A stretch of DNA of 14,614 nt from DATAEK01 sp036258055 (GCA_036258055.1 DATAEK010000422.1:1-14614), one strand, 5' to 3'; shown: positions 1 to 6,544, counted from the first letter of the stretch. Notes: generated from the sequence alone by a model not told the origin. Numbers and translations: made by a program.

Positions 1-96
1 AATTTGCGTGATGGCGCGATACACGAAGAAGGTCGCGGCGCTCGCCAGCGTCACGGCAACCACGAGCACGATCAACGTTCGATTTCGGCGGTTCAT
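1..96 (-). CDS. cpaB: CpaB/RcpC Flp pilus assembly protein, N-terminal fragment
   Basis: Only the first 32 codons are in the window; the gene runs off the left edge. The fragment is a basic start (MNRRNR) followed by one hydrophobic stretch of about 16 residues (LIVLVVAV...SAATFFVY), the usual N-terminal anchor of CpaB/RcpC proteins. These are periplasmic, SAF-domain proteins that work with the Tad secretin. A strong Shine-Dalgarno, GGGAGG, lies 4 bases before the ATG. It follows tadE by 22 bp on the same strand, the expected place in a Tad operon. The name rests on this position and the N-terminal pattern, since the SAF domain is outside the window. Confidence 0.72.
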   Translation of the reverse strand, partial: MNRRNRTLIVLVVAVTLASAATFFVYRAITQI

Positions 97-118
97 GCGT
101 CCTCCCGGCCTGTCGTTG

Positions 119-604
119 TCATTCTTTTCTCATCCGGCTGATTGCGGTGAGCCGCGTCGTGCCAAGCGACCCACCGAAAAGGGTCATGATCGGACCGACG
201 AACACGTGCTCGTGGTCATAGGTCACAGTCACTTTCATTGCGTCCACGGTGATTGACGGTGTCGTGGAAATGGTTTCGGTTTCTGTCTCAGTCGACACGC
301 ACACGCGGCCTGCCGACACCGCGCCGGTGCAGCCCGTGGTGTTTACCGGGGTGCCGGCAATGCCGGACGCGCTCAGATAGTTGGCGGCATGGATTTCCGA
401 CTGGTGCAGGTCTGTGTAGTCAGGCAGCACCGCCACGCGAGCCCCTTCGCGCGCCGCATTGGTCACGACTTCGAAGCGCTGGAACATCAGTCCGAAGTCG
501 AAGATCCCGAGGACGACGAGCAACAGCAGCGGAAGCGTGAGCGCGAGCTCGACGATCGCCTGGCCGCTCTCGTTGTTTCTGTCGCGACTCATCATCGTCG
601 CCAT
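119..604 (-). CDS. tadE: TadE-family pseudopilin of the Tad pilus
   Basis: A TadE-like minor pseudopilin, an inner-membrane protein needed for Flp pilus biogenesis and probably matured by the prepilin peptidase encoded next to it. Residues 12-30 (ESGQAIVELALTLPLLLLV) carry the TadE signature: a Gly14-Gln15 processing-like site, a Glu five residues on, then a hydrophobic helix ending GIFDFG. The conserved FEVVTNAAREGARVA stretch follows, and then a secreted C-terminal domain with two Cys residues (TTGCTGAVSAGRVC), possibly a disulfide. Length is about 161 aa, normal for the family. The start is uncertain. ATG at 604 has AGGAG 12 bases upstream; ATG at 595 would give a classical ATGA overlap with the cpaA stop (592-594). 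Either way it is translationally coupled to cpaA. Confidence 0.9.
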   Translation of the reverse strand: MATMMSRDRNNESGQAIVELALTLPLLLLVVLGIFDFGLMFQRFEVVTNAAREGARVAVLPDYTDLHQSEIHAANYLSASGIAGTPVNTTGCTGAVSAGRVCVSTETETETISTTPSITVDAMKVTVTYDHEHVFVGPIMTLFGGSLGTTRLTAISRMRKE

Positions 605-1110
605 AATGTGCACAGCGCTCCTATCGTGATGGGAATCGCATACGCCAGCCGCGGAGACGTCGTGTCCTTCAACGTCAGGCCGGGCACGGGCTCGAGCCCC
701 TGTACTCGCCAGTGCATCAGCATCAACCAGAGATTCGAGAACGCCGTCCGAAGGTATCCGTGGACGAGGGCCACGACCAGACCGAGCACGCCGCCGGCCA
801 TCGCGGCGAACATCGCCATCCAGACCGACTCGATCGGCCCGAGCCATGCGCCCAGCGCCGCGAGCAACTTCACGTCGCCGGCGCCGGTTCCACCCAGGGC
901 AAAGAAAGGAAAGAAGAGCGCCGCACCGGCCAGCCAGCCGGCGGCGGCGAGGCCCAGGCCGCTCAGCCCGCCATCGTAGACGGCATAGGCGAGCGCAGCC
1001 GCGGCCGCGCCAAAAGTCAACAGGTTGGGGATCCGGCGTGTGCGCAGGTCGAAGACGACCGCCGTCAGCGCGACGGCCACGACTACCGCTCCCCGGAAAT
1101 CAAACAGCAT
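592..1110 (-). CDS. cpaA: Prepilin peptidase CpaA/TadV (A24 family aspartic protease)
   Basis: Membrane-embedded aspartic peptidase that cleaves the leader from Flp prepilins and TadE-like pseudopilins. Both catalytic aspartates are visible: Asp21 in VFDLRTRRIPN (the D-x5-IPN motif) and Asp79 in the GAGDVK form of the GxGD motif. Several hydrophobic segments surround them. At 172 aa it is the short CpaA/TadV form, lacking the N-terminal zinc-binding methyltransferase domain of PilD-type enzymes. The ATG at 1110 is preceded by AGAGAG about 5 bases away. It lies 9 bp after the second flp gene, and its stop overlaps the tadE start region, so all sit in one transcript. Confidence 0.93.
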   Translation of the reverse strand: MLFDFRGAVVVAVALTAVVFDLRTRRIPNLLTFGAAAAALAYAVYDGGLSGLGLAAAGWLAGAALFFPFFALGGTGAGDVKLLAALGAWLGPIESVWMAMFAAMAGGVLGLVVALVHGYLRTAFSNLWLMLMHWRVQGLEPVPGLTLKDTTSPRLAYAIPITIGALCTLWRR

Positions 1111-1119
1111 AGTGTCTCT

Positions 1120-1374
1120 CTACGAACCCGCGCTCGTCCAGGGGGCCGACGGCTCCCACAACGCTGGCGCACCGGTGGTCGGACTGAGCCAGGTGCTATA
1201 GGTGACGCCGACGGCAGGGCCGATGGCGTTGAGCGCGAGCATGCCGGCCGTCGCCAGCGCCGCCGCCAGAAAGGCATACTCGATCAGATCCTGGCCGTTC
1301 TCCTCGACAACGAACCGTTTCAGGAGATTGAGCCTGACCTTGCGCGTGGCGGAGCGGGCGTCTGAGCGCGACAT
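1120..1374 (-). CDS. Flp family type IVb pilin, second copy with extended leader and tail
   Basis: An 84-aa Flp prepilin. The processing site is Gly27-Gln28 in EENGQDLIEYAFL, with the Flp-specific Glu at +5 and Tyr at +6 of the mature protein (E32, Y33), followed by the assembly helix (AAALATAGMLALNAIGPAVG). Two things differ from the first copy: the leader is about 27 residues instead of 14, and the tail is longer and rich in Pro, Trp and Ser (TTGAPALWEPSAPWTSAGS). It may be a minor or capping pilin rather than the main subunit. I chose the ATG at 1374 because AGAGG sits 8 bases before it; a longer open frame reaches 1461 but begins with unlike residues. It lies 67 bp downstream of the first flp gene. 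Confidence 0.9.
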   Translation of the reverse strand: MSRSDARSATRKVRLNLLKRFVVEENGQDLIEYAFLAAALATAGMLALNAIGPAVGVTYSTWLSPTTGAPALWEPSAPWTSAGS

Positions 1375-1441
1375 GGAAAAGACCTCTGAAATCGAATCGA
1401 GCCGAGCGAGCGCACCATGCGCTCGCTCGGACTTCGTCGTG

Positions 1442-1624
1442 CTAGGAGGCCGCCGCGGCACTCGAGGTCGCCGTCTGCACCTTGGTGTAGATCGAGTTCA
1501 CCTGGGTGCCGATCGACTGCAGGATGAGGTAACCCGAGATCGAGATGAACGCCGCAAGCAGCGAGTACTCGATGATGTCCTGGCCCTCATCTTCACGCAC
1601 GAAACGAGCGAACAGATTCTTCAT
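1442..1624 (-). CDS. flp: Flp family type IVb pilin, likely major subunit
   Basis: A 60-aa prepilin of canonical Flp size. The short basic leader ends at Gly14, cleavage is before Gln15, and the mature N-terminus QDIIEYSLLAAF has the Glu/Tyr pair (E19, Y20) that defines Flp pilins. A hydrophobic helix and a small Thr/Ser/Ala-rich tail follow. A strong AGGAGA lies 9 bases before the ATG. First of two tandem pilin genes and the best candidate for the main Tad fibre subunit. The 234 bp before it have no gene but hold two hairpins and a weak -24/-12-like element, so it may have its own promoter besides read-through from the PilZ genes. Confidence 0.94.
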   Translation of the reverse strand: MKNLFARFVREDEGQDIIEYSLLAAFISISGYLILQSIGTQVNSIYTKVQTATSSAAAAS

Positions 1625-1663
1625 GACTTCGATTCTCCTGACACGTTGACGATTGACAACACT

Positions 1664-1678
1664 GCGGGACCATCCCGC
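1664..1678 (-). repeat. Short perfect hairpin in the flp leader
   Basis: Inverted repeat GCGGGA-TGG-TCCCGC, 40 bases upstream of the flp start codon and outside the Shine-Dalgarno. It would form a 6-bp GC-rich stem in the flp 5' leader. No U-tract follows, so it is not an intrinsic terminator. A role in mRNA stability is possible, as pilin transcripts are often stabilised this way, but that is inference. Confidence 0.5.
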
Positions 1679-1833
1679 GCTTCATCGATTTGCGCCGCGA
1701 CAATCTGTCTGCCCATCACGAGCGTCCTGCGCTCTCGTCGCCAGTATTTGGCGCTTGGCAGCGTATCGTTCGCGGCCGCTGCACAGACGTTCAGGCTTGC
1801 CATCGGGCCGGCTGTGCGCCCGGCTGACGGCGT

Positions 1834-1856
1834 TTCCGCCATGCCTGGTGGCGGAA
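1834..1856 (-). repeat. Hairpin directly after the second PilZ gene
   Basis: Perfect 8-bp inverted repeat TTCCGCCA / TGGCGGAA with a 7-base loop, beginning 2 bases after the stop codon of the PilZ gene at 1859-2212. No run of T follows on the transcribed strand, so it is not a standard Rho-independent terminator. It could be a processing or stability element separating the PilZ message from the flp message. Confidence 0.6.
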
Positions 1857-1858
1857 TC

Positions 1859-2212
1859 TCACATTCGAGGCTCAAATCCTCCCGCGCTGCGCAGCGCCGA
1901 GCCCTGCAGCCGGGCGAGGACCCGACGCAACGACTGTTCACGGGGGTTGGTGGTCCACAAAAACTCAGCCCCGAGCTGATACGGGTTGCTCGACCCTTCG
2001 CACTCTCGACAACGCATGATCCGGATGTCGTCCATGTACTGCTCGTCTTCGAACGTCACCCGCAACAGGCCGGTCGTGCCTTTATCCAGCCGGCTGGAAC
2101 TCTCGAGCAGGCACCCCGACGTGCTGATCTCCACCAGCCGCACCGGCACCTGCCGCCCGAGCACCGCGACCAGGTCGCGCGCGCTCAGAATGGCATCGAG
2201 CGCATCCATCAA
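1859..2212 (-). CDS. PilZ-like protein lacking the N-terminal RxxxR motif
   Basis: A 117-aa protein resembling the barrel half of a PilZ domain. The stretch VRLVEISTSGCLLES (residues about 24-38) matches the [D/N]xSxxG strand-turn motif, with Glu in place of the usual Asp. Later strands (TGLLRVTF...MDDIRIMRCRE...YQLGAEFLW) fit the family's ending. The RxxxR motif that normally clamps cyclic di-GMP before the barrel is not evident here. PilZ proteins usually bind cyclic di-GMP or act as adaptors in pilus and polysaccharide systems. Its ATG overlaps the upstream gene's stop (ATGA at 2209-2212), so the two are translated together. Ligand binding is uncertain because of the missing arginines. Confidence 0.7.
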   Translation of the reverse strand: MMDALDAILSARDLVAVLGRQVPVRLVEISTSGCLLESSSRLDKGTTGLLRVTFEDEQYMDDIRIMRCRECEGSSNPYQLGAEFLWTTNPREQSLRRVLARLQGSALRSAGGFEPRM

Positions 2213-2547
2213 ATCGCCTCCGCCACTGTCGGGGCGTCGGTCGGCAGGGCCGCCGACGACACGGGCAGGTCCGCGGGAGCCTGGACGAGTTCGAGACGAA
2301 TCCGATGCCTGACCGATCCGTCCACGATCACCGGCCGGCTCTCGATGACCTTCACTCGCAGCGCCAGGGTCATCCCCGATCCCATCAAATCCAAGGACAT
2401 CTCTTCTCCGGCGACGCCTGGCACGTGACTCACAGCCAAGAGCTCGTCGCGGCTGGTTCGGTCGATCACCACGTCACGCAGAACGCGCAACGCGCCGTCC
2501 CAGGGGGCGGCAACCACGAATCGTGAATGAGACCGACGGCCTGACAT
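2209..2547 (-). CDS. Divergent PilZ-like protein with N-terminal RxxxR motif
   Basis: A 112-aa protein beginning MSGRRSHSRF. This has the RxxxR pattern (Arg5, Arg9) that opens PilZ domains and contacts cyclic di-GMP. The central part (VLRDVVIDRTSRDELLAVS) has no clean DxSxxG motif. The C-terminal strands (MSLDLMGSGMTLALRVKVIES...RHRIRLELV) are compatible with a PilZ barrel. First gene of the Tad operon, with a likely sigma-54 promoter about 90 bases upstream and GAGG 6 bases before the ATG inside a small hairpin. It overlaps the next PilZ-like gene by 4 bp. The two genes have complementary motif content, which suggests they may work as a pair. Family assignment is moderate. Confidence 0.62.
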   Translation of the reverse strand: MSGRRSHSRFVVAAPWDGALRVLRDVVIDRTSRDELLAVSHVPGVAGEEMSLDLMGSGMTLALRVKVIESRPVIVDGSVRHRIRLELVQAPADLPVSSAALPTDAPTVAEAI

Positions 2548-2562
2548 GCGTAACCTCTACGC
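2548..2562 (-). promoter_or_regulatory. Hairpin presenting the ribosome binding site of the first PilZ gene
   Basis: In the transcript, GCGTA and TACGC can pair and leave GAGGT in the loop. GAGG is the Shine-Dalgarno and the stem ends exactly at the ATG. Directly upstream is an 8-bp hairpin (2565-2583). Together they suggest control of translation at the head of the operon. Confidence 0.5.
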
Positions 2563-2564
2563 GA

Positions 2565-2583
2565 CTCGCACCTGCGGTGCGAG
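2565..2583 (-). repeat. 8-bp hairpin in the PilZ/Tad operon leader
   Basis: Perfect inverted repeat CTCGCACC / GGTGCGAG with a 3-base loop in the predicted 80-base leader. A second hairpin (CGGGCG / CGCCCG, 2595-2611) lies just upstream. This is a structured leader that matches no riboswitch I recognise; no GEMM-type CGCAAAGC core is present. Confidence 0.6.
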
Positions 2584-2637
2584 GGTTCTGCCCCCGGGCG
2601 GTTGGCGCCCGATGACTGTTCGTATGCTCACTAAAAA

Positions 2638-2653
2638 GGCAAGCTTGGTGCCG
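2638..2653 (-). promoter_or_regulatory. Sigma-54 (-24/-12) promoter of the PilZ/Tad operon
   Basis: The minus strand reads CGGCACCAAGCTTGCC: GGCAC at -24, TTGC at -12 and exactly ten bases between GG and GC. The consensus is TGGCACG-N4-TTGCA/T. Transcription would start near 2627, giving a leader of about 80 bases before the PilZ ATG. This is the best match in the window, and two sigma-54 activator genes are nearby. Confidence 0.75.
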
Positions 2654-2785
2654 AACCTCTACGCCGACGATTGCTACCCATAATCCACATTGAGTCAATC
2701 ATTTAGCCGGCAGCTGAGGCGGTTCCAGCCATTGGCAATCGTGTGAGCGCCCGATAATCTCTGCTTGCGACCAAAAAAAGGGTGC

Positions 2786-3136
2786 TCAGGACGAGACTTT
2801 CACTAGCTCGGCAAGCTGCAACTGGTCGCCGGCCCTGGTTCCAGACGTCAACAGCGACCCCGCGCGCATTTCGATGACGGCGAATGCGCGGAATGCACCA
2901 ACGATCCGTCGCGCCGGCACTCGCTCGGATGCCTTGACGACCAATCCCGATCGAGAGACGAAGAGGACGTCGATGGAGAACCGCATGAAGAACGTGTGAA
3001 CCATGTTCGTCGGGGCGATGACGAGCGCGTACCCGACCGGGAGGTCATCCCGTCCGAGGAGACCTCGCTTACGTGAAGCGGAATCGAACGCCGGTTCCAG
3101 CGTCGTCGCGACTTCGAGCCCGGTTCGGGCATTCAT
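2786..3136 (-). CDS. DUF192 family protein
   Basis: A DUF192 protein of 116 aa from ATG 3136. Conserved features are visible in order: RGLLGRDDLPVGYALVIAP, then NMVHTFFMRFSIDVLFVSRSGLVV, the family's most conserved block, and AVIEMRAGSLLTSG near the end. The family is a small beta-rich fold, often secreted or anchored, without an established enzymatic role. The start is uncertain: residues FRL before this ATG look like part of the family's first strand and the frame stays open to 3274, but no better start with a ribosome site is visible. It follows the TonB-domain gene by 53 bp and precedes the Tad operon promoter. I recall DUF192 genes near Tad loci, but its role here is unknown. Confidence 0.85.
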   Translation of the reverse strand: MNARTGLEVATTLEPAFDSASRKRGLLGRDDLPVGYALVIAPTNMVHTFFMRFSIDVLFVSRSGLVVKASERVPARRIVGAFRAFAVIEMRAGSLLTSGTRAGDQLQLAELVKVSS

Positions 3137-3189
3137 CAGCCGGAACTGTGGCGCGTCCCGGCGGAGCAGTGGCTGGAGAAAGTGCGGCT

Positions 3190-4473
3190 TCAGGGCATTC
3201 CCGTCAGGATGATGGGCACCCTGAGCCGGTATTTCACGGGCTGTCCGTTGAGCGTCGCGGGCCTGAACTTCCACGCCTTCGCGGCGGCAACGAGCATCCG
3301 TTCCTGGAACTTCCGGGTCGGCGACACGAGCTGCACCTGCTGAACGTCCCCGGATTCGTTCACCACGATGTCGAAGTACCCCGTGTCGACTCCGGGTGGT
3401 GGATCCTTGGGCATCTGCGGCCGCAAGAACGCTGGCGGCTGAACGCCCGGATCCGCTCGAGAGTAGACCGCGGACTCATTACTCACATCCGTCGGCATTG
3501 CCAGCACGAGAGGCGGCGCGACCGACGGGGATGATGCTTGCGGAGACGCCGGCAACGGCGGAACAGACGGAAGCGAAGGTGCCGGCGAATTCCGATCGGA
3601 CGCGGGCGGATGCGATGCTGAGGAGGACATCCCCGGCTTCGCCAGCCCGATGTCGCGCGACGATGGCCGGCCGCTTGTCGGAGTTGGCACCGCATCAGCG
3701 GCGGCCCGTGTGTCTCTGGGATTCGGAGCGAACTCGCTCGCCGGCGCCTCCGCGGACTTCGCCTGCGCCGCGGGCACCGCCGCGACGCTCCCCATGCGAT
3801 CGAGGCCGGCCGAGATCTTCTTCGCGAGGGCTTGCTCGGTGCGATCCAGGAGACCAGGCGCCCCGGATGAATCACGCGCGCCGCGCGCGAAACCTGCGAG
3901 AGCGATCAGGAGCACGACTGCGGCAGAAGCGGCCCCAATCAACGCTCTCTGACGCGCCGACAGTTGACGCGGCTGCGGCTTGGGATCAGTCGATCCTGGC
4001 GCGTGGTCTTCCTGGCGCTCCTGCGCCTTCTGGCTCACGCGGTCGCGCAAACGCTCGAATTCTGCCTGCGCCGTATCGACCGGTCTTGCACCTCGCAACC
4101 GGGCCGCCACGGCCGAAAGGTCATTCGCCCGATTTGGACGCTCGTAAAAAGCCAGGGCCCGCGAGAATCCTTCGATGGTGACGTGCGCCGGAGACGACTT
4201 CGAGTTCTCGGTGGCGAGATCCCGAAGCCCGGCGGGCGCGTCGATTCCGTTCAGCAGGTCCTGCAGCAAACGCCCGAGGCTGACTACTGGTATCTCGTCA
4301 GACTCACTGCCGAAACCAAACATCAGAGAGCCGTTGTCCTCGAACAGGAGATCCTCGGGAGCTGGAACCGCTAGCCCGGGTGAGAGCTGCGAGACCACTT
4401 CCTGGACGATTGCTACGGCTTCGTGCCACGACCTGCCGAACTCAGGCCTCAGCACCTGGGCGACGCTATACAT
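3190..4473 (-). CDS. Membrane-anchored protein with TonB C-terminal domain
   Basis: About 427 aa. Residues 1-175 form a soluble, probably cytoplasmic region (MYSVAQVLRPEFGRSWHEAVAIVQEV...), with no domain I can name. One transmembrane helix follows (about 177-196, LIGAASAAVVLLIALAGF), then a long Pro/Ser/Ala-rich periplasmic linker (about 200-340). The last 85 residues are a TonB-like C-terminal domain (GYFDIVVNESGDVQQVQLVSP, then AKAWKFRPATLNGQPVKYRLRVPI). TonB usually begins with its membrane helix, so the large N-terminal cytoplasmic part is unusual and could link an inside signal to an envelope partner. Possible starts are ATG 4473, 4491 and 4518. I chose 4473 because a -24/-12 element overlaps the others; no start has a strong ribosome site. 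No ExbB/ExbD genes are nearby. Confidence 0.85.
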   Translation of the reverse strand: MYSVAQVLRPEFGRSWHEAVAIVQEVVSQLSPGLAVPAPEDLLFEDNGSLMFGFGSESDEIPVVSLGRLLQDLLNGIDAPAGLRDLATENSKSSPAHVTIEGFSRALAFYERPNRANDLSAVAARLRGARPVDTAQAEFERLRDRVSQKAQERQEDHAPGSTDPKPQPRQLSARQRALIGAASAAVVLLIALAGFARGARDSSGAPGLLDRTEQALAKKISAGLDRMGSVAAVPAAQAKSAEAPASEFAPNPRDTRAAADAVPTPTSGRPSSRDIGLAKPGMSSSASHPPASDRNSPAPSLPSVPPLPASPQASSPSVAPPLVLAMPTDVSNESAVYSRADPGVQPPAFLRPQMPKDPPPGVDTGYFDIVVNESGDVQQVQLVSPTRKFQERMLVAAAKAWKFRPATLNGQPVKYRLRVPIILTGMP

Positions 4474-4493
4474 CGATTTCTTTTTTGTCATTG

Positions 4494-4508
4494 GCAAGGC
4501 CAATGCCG
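4494..4508 (-). promoter_or_regulatory. Candidate sigma-54 promoter before the TonB-domain gene
   Basis: The minus strand reads CGGCATTGGCCTTGC, with GG-N10-GC spacing and TTGC at -12. Transcription would begin near 4482, only about 9 bases before ATG 4473 and downstream of the other two possible starts. It is nearly identical to the element before the second activator (TGGCTTTGGCCTTGCC). The very short leader is a reason for caution. Confidence 0.45.
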
Positions 4509-4634
4509 GCCGGATCATCGGTCCGGGCGGCTGGAAATCACGAATTTGTGCGATCCCGACGAACTTCCAATGCCCAAGACTGTGGCCTGAGGCACAACAA
4601 GATTTGCGCGCGTGTTGACTTCGACGATGCGCGG

Positions 4635-5669
4635 TTACGACACATTCAGGCGCGCGCCCTTAAAGGCGTCTACGACGTCGAATGTCGTCGCATACCTCGA
4701 CCACGGTTCGCCACGTTGAGCGATTGCCCTGTCGTCGATGTTGCCGAGAAAACGTCCTGCCTGGTTGAGGTAATCCAGCTTTTCCGGATTCAGGCCGATG
4801 ACTCTGGCTGCCGTCGCATCGAGCGCAGGCAGGTCTCGGCTCATCCCCACGAATCCCAGCGACCGCGGCTGTCCCATGATCGGTCCATCACCTTCCATGG
4901 CGGTTACCGCATCCAAGATGGCGAAGTGCGGCCGAATCGTCGCGTTCAGGTCGAGAATCGCATTCGGAATCCCGTGGACGTGCAGGATGTTCTTCGGCCA
5001 TCCGTACACGGCCCCCGGGACTGCTCCGAAAAAGTTCTTCATACTGGCCGTGAGCCCCGCCCAGTGATGGGTCTTGAGCTTGGGCATCGAGACGATGAAG
5101 TCCGAGCGCAGCAGTTCCACAGGGAGCGCCAGGCGCTCGAGGCCCGTGAACCGGCTCCGCAAAGGCATCTCTCGCACGTCGTCCAGATTGAGATCGACGA
5201 AGGCAACCCTGTCGTCGCGAAGATGTTCGAGCATGCCGGTGCTCGTGAGCAGGTACTCGATGTCCCTGCGGTGACCGGGACCTTCGCCGACCACGACTTC
5301 GAGAGCGCCGGCCCGACGGAATGCCGATGCCGCCCCGGCGACCACCACCGGATTCGTGTTGATAGCGGTACCCGGCTCGTACTCGACGAGATTCGGTTTG
5401 AGGAACACGCGCTTGCCCCGCACGTCCACGCCGAGTTCCCTCAACCCGCGGCCGATCACGTCCGAGAAGTCCGCGGCGTACGAGTCTGCCGGCAACAGCG
5501 CGACGTCCGATCGATTCGCGTGTTCGAACTCTTGCGGATCGTACGGCCGCCTCGCGCACGCGGCGGCGAGCACTGGAACGGTCAGCGTCCCGAGAAACCC
5601 ACGGCGCGTCAGCCGCGCGTCGAAGAAGCGATCGACGCCGCCGCGACGCTCAGAGTGTGACTGCGGCAT
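4635..5669 (-). CDS. DUF362 protein with Tat signal and lipobox
   Basis: A 344-aa DUF362 protein. The N-terminus has a twin-arginine motif (TRRGFLG, residues 21-27), a hydrophobic stretch and a lipobox-like LAAAC with Cys38, so it is probably exported folded and lipid-anchored. The mature part shows DUF362 features: KRVFLKPNLVEYEPGTAINTNP, VVGEGPGHRRD, then DFIVSMPKLKTHHWAGLTASMKNFFGAVPG. No ferredoxin-type Cys cluster is present, unlike some family members. Its biochemical role is unknown. It overlaps the toroid-protein gene upstream by 20 bp, so the two are co-translated and likely act together. The only plausible start is ATG 5669, inside the upstream gene. Confidence 0.88.
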   Translation of the reverse strand: MPQSHSERRGGVDRFFDARLTRRGFLGTLTVPVLAAACARRPYDPQEFEHANRSDVALLPADSYAADFSDVIGRGLRELGVDVRGKRVFLKPNLVEYEPGTAINTNPVVVAGAASAFRRAGALEVVVGEGPGHRRDIEYLLTSTGMLEHLRDDRVAFVDLNLDDVREMPLRSRFTGLERLALPVELLRSDFIVSMPKLKTHHWAGLTASMKNFFGAVPGAVYGWPKNILHVHGIPNAILDLNATIRPHFAILDAVTAMEGDGPIMGQPRSLGFVGMSRDLPALDATAARVIGLNPEKLDYLNQAGRFLGNIDDRAIAQRGEPWSRYATTFDVVDAFKGARLNVS

Positions 5670-6504
5670 CGCGATGATCCGGTGAAAGCGTACAGAGGGC
5701 GAAGGCGGCGGCGAGATGACTCTTGATCTCGAGTGTCGTCGGCAGTTGCGCCAGCAACGCCCCGTCAGCCGCGGGACTGTCTCGCTGAAACGTCCGCAGG
5801 GCCAGAATGGCGAGCGACAGCGCGATGCTCGAGTGCTCGCTCGACGCGGCCCCTTGAAGGTAGTCGACGCTTCGCGTCACGACCGAGTCGGTGCGCTTGT
5901 CCTGCAGAGAGAGCAACGCCACGGCGGTCGTCGGAACGTACGGTCTCAGATCCTGCCCCAGCATGTTCGAGTTTCCGTAGTTCCAGCCCCCCTGCACGCA
6001 CGCTCGATCCGCCAGCAGCCTTTCGGCGACGGCCACGCGATCAGAGTCGATCGCTCCCCCAGAGGCGCGCGCCCACTTCTTCAGGGCCAGCAGCGCCCAG
6101 CCGGTCGGCTCGACCCAACTGAATGTGTTCGGAATCCAAGACCAGCCCTGTAGGCTGTTGTCCTGGCGGTTGATTTCGGAACGACCCAGTGCGATACCCT
6201 TCACCTGTTCCAGCCCTTTGACCAGCCTCGCATTCCCCGCCTCGTGCTCGATGCCACGAGCAACGAGGGCCAGAAGGGCAGCGGCGTGAAACCCGAAGTT
6301 CGGGTCGCCACCCGCGCGCTCACGAAGCAGGTCGCCCGCCAGCGGCCACCGGCGCAGCACGTCAGGATCCGTCTCTGGCAGGGCCATGAGCGCCCAGCAC
6401 GTCGGCTCGAGCCTCGTGCCCTTGCCCGGAAAATAGGCCCAGCCGCCGTCGGCATTCCTGCCGGCGAGAAGAAACTGCCGCAACTGGTTAGCTGTATCTG
6501 TCAT
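5650..6504 (-). CDS. Toroid-fold protein, prenyltransferase/squalene-cyclase-like repeats
   Basis: A 284-aa protein built from alpha/alpha-toroid repeats as in squalene-hopene cyclases and prenyltransferase beta subunits. QW-like repeats include NADGGWAYFPG (17-26), GWSWIPNTFSW (120-130) and CVQGGWNYGNS (169-179). Each is tied to a helix of the type EPTxxALxAL (33-42, 132-141) or PTTAVALLSL (191-200). The class II cyclase acid motif DxDD is absent and the protein is far shorter than a cyclase (about 630 aa), so terpene cyclisation is unlikely; a binding or modifying role is more plausible. No signal peptide is seen. It is translationally coupled to the DUF362 gene. The ATG at 6504 has no clear Shine-Dalgarno. 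Confidence 0.8.
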   Translation of the reverse strand: MTDTANQLRQFLLAGRNADGGWAYFPGKGTRLEPTCWALMALPETDPDVLRRWPLAGDLLRERAGGDPNFGFHAAALLALVARGIEHEAGNARLVKGLEQVKGIALGRSEINRQDNSLQGWSWIPNTFSWVEPTGWALLALKKWARASGGAIDSDRVAVAERLLADRACVQGGWNYGNSNMLGQDLRPYVPTTAVALLSLQDKRTDSVVTRSVDYLQGAASSEHSSIALSLAILALRTFQRDSPAADGALLAQLPTTLEIKSHLAAAFALCTLSPDHRDAAVTL

Positions 6505-6529
6505 CGCACGGCCGACTGGACCGTCACTG

Positions 6530-6544
6530 GCAAGTCCGCTGCCG
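6530..6544 (-). promoter_or_regulatory. Candidate sigma-54 promoter of the toroid/DUF362 pair
   Basis: The minus strand reads GCGGCAGCGGACTTGC: GGCA, six bases, TTGC, with GG-N10-GC spacing. The predicted start is near 6518, about 14 bases before ATG 6504. It lies in the 213-bp gap after the first activator gene. Confidence 0.5.

Noticed and set aside
1625..1858. Cyclic di-GMP (GEMM) riboswitch before flp
   Set aside because: The leader is structured and the PilZ context made it attractive, but the conserved CGCAAAGC-type core and paired GNRA/receptor features are not there.
1202..2428. 408-codon plus-strand frame across the pilin and PilZ genes
   Set aside because: It runs antisense to two unmistakable Flp pilins, and its translation has no recognisable domain.
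4380..5660. Long open frame on the plus strand opposite the TonB and DUF362 genes
   Set aside because: Product is rich in Arg/His/Pro and matches no family; the minus strand here encodes a clear DUF362 protein with Tat signal. GC-rich third positions create such antisense frames.
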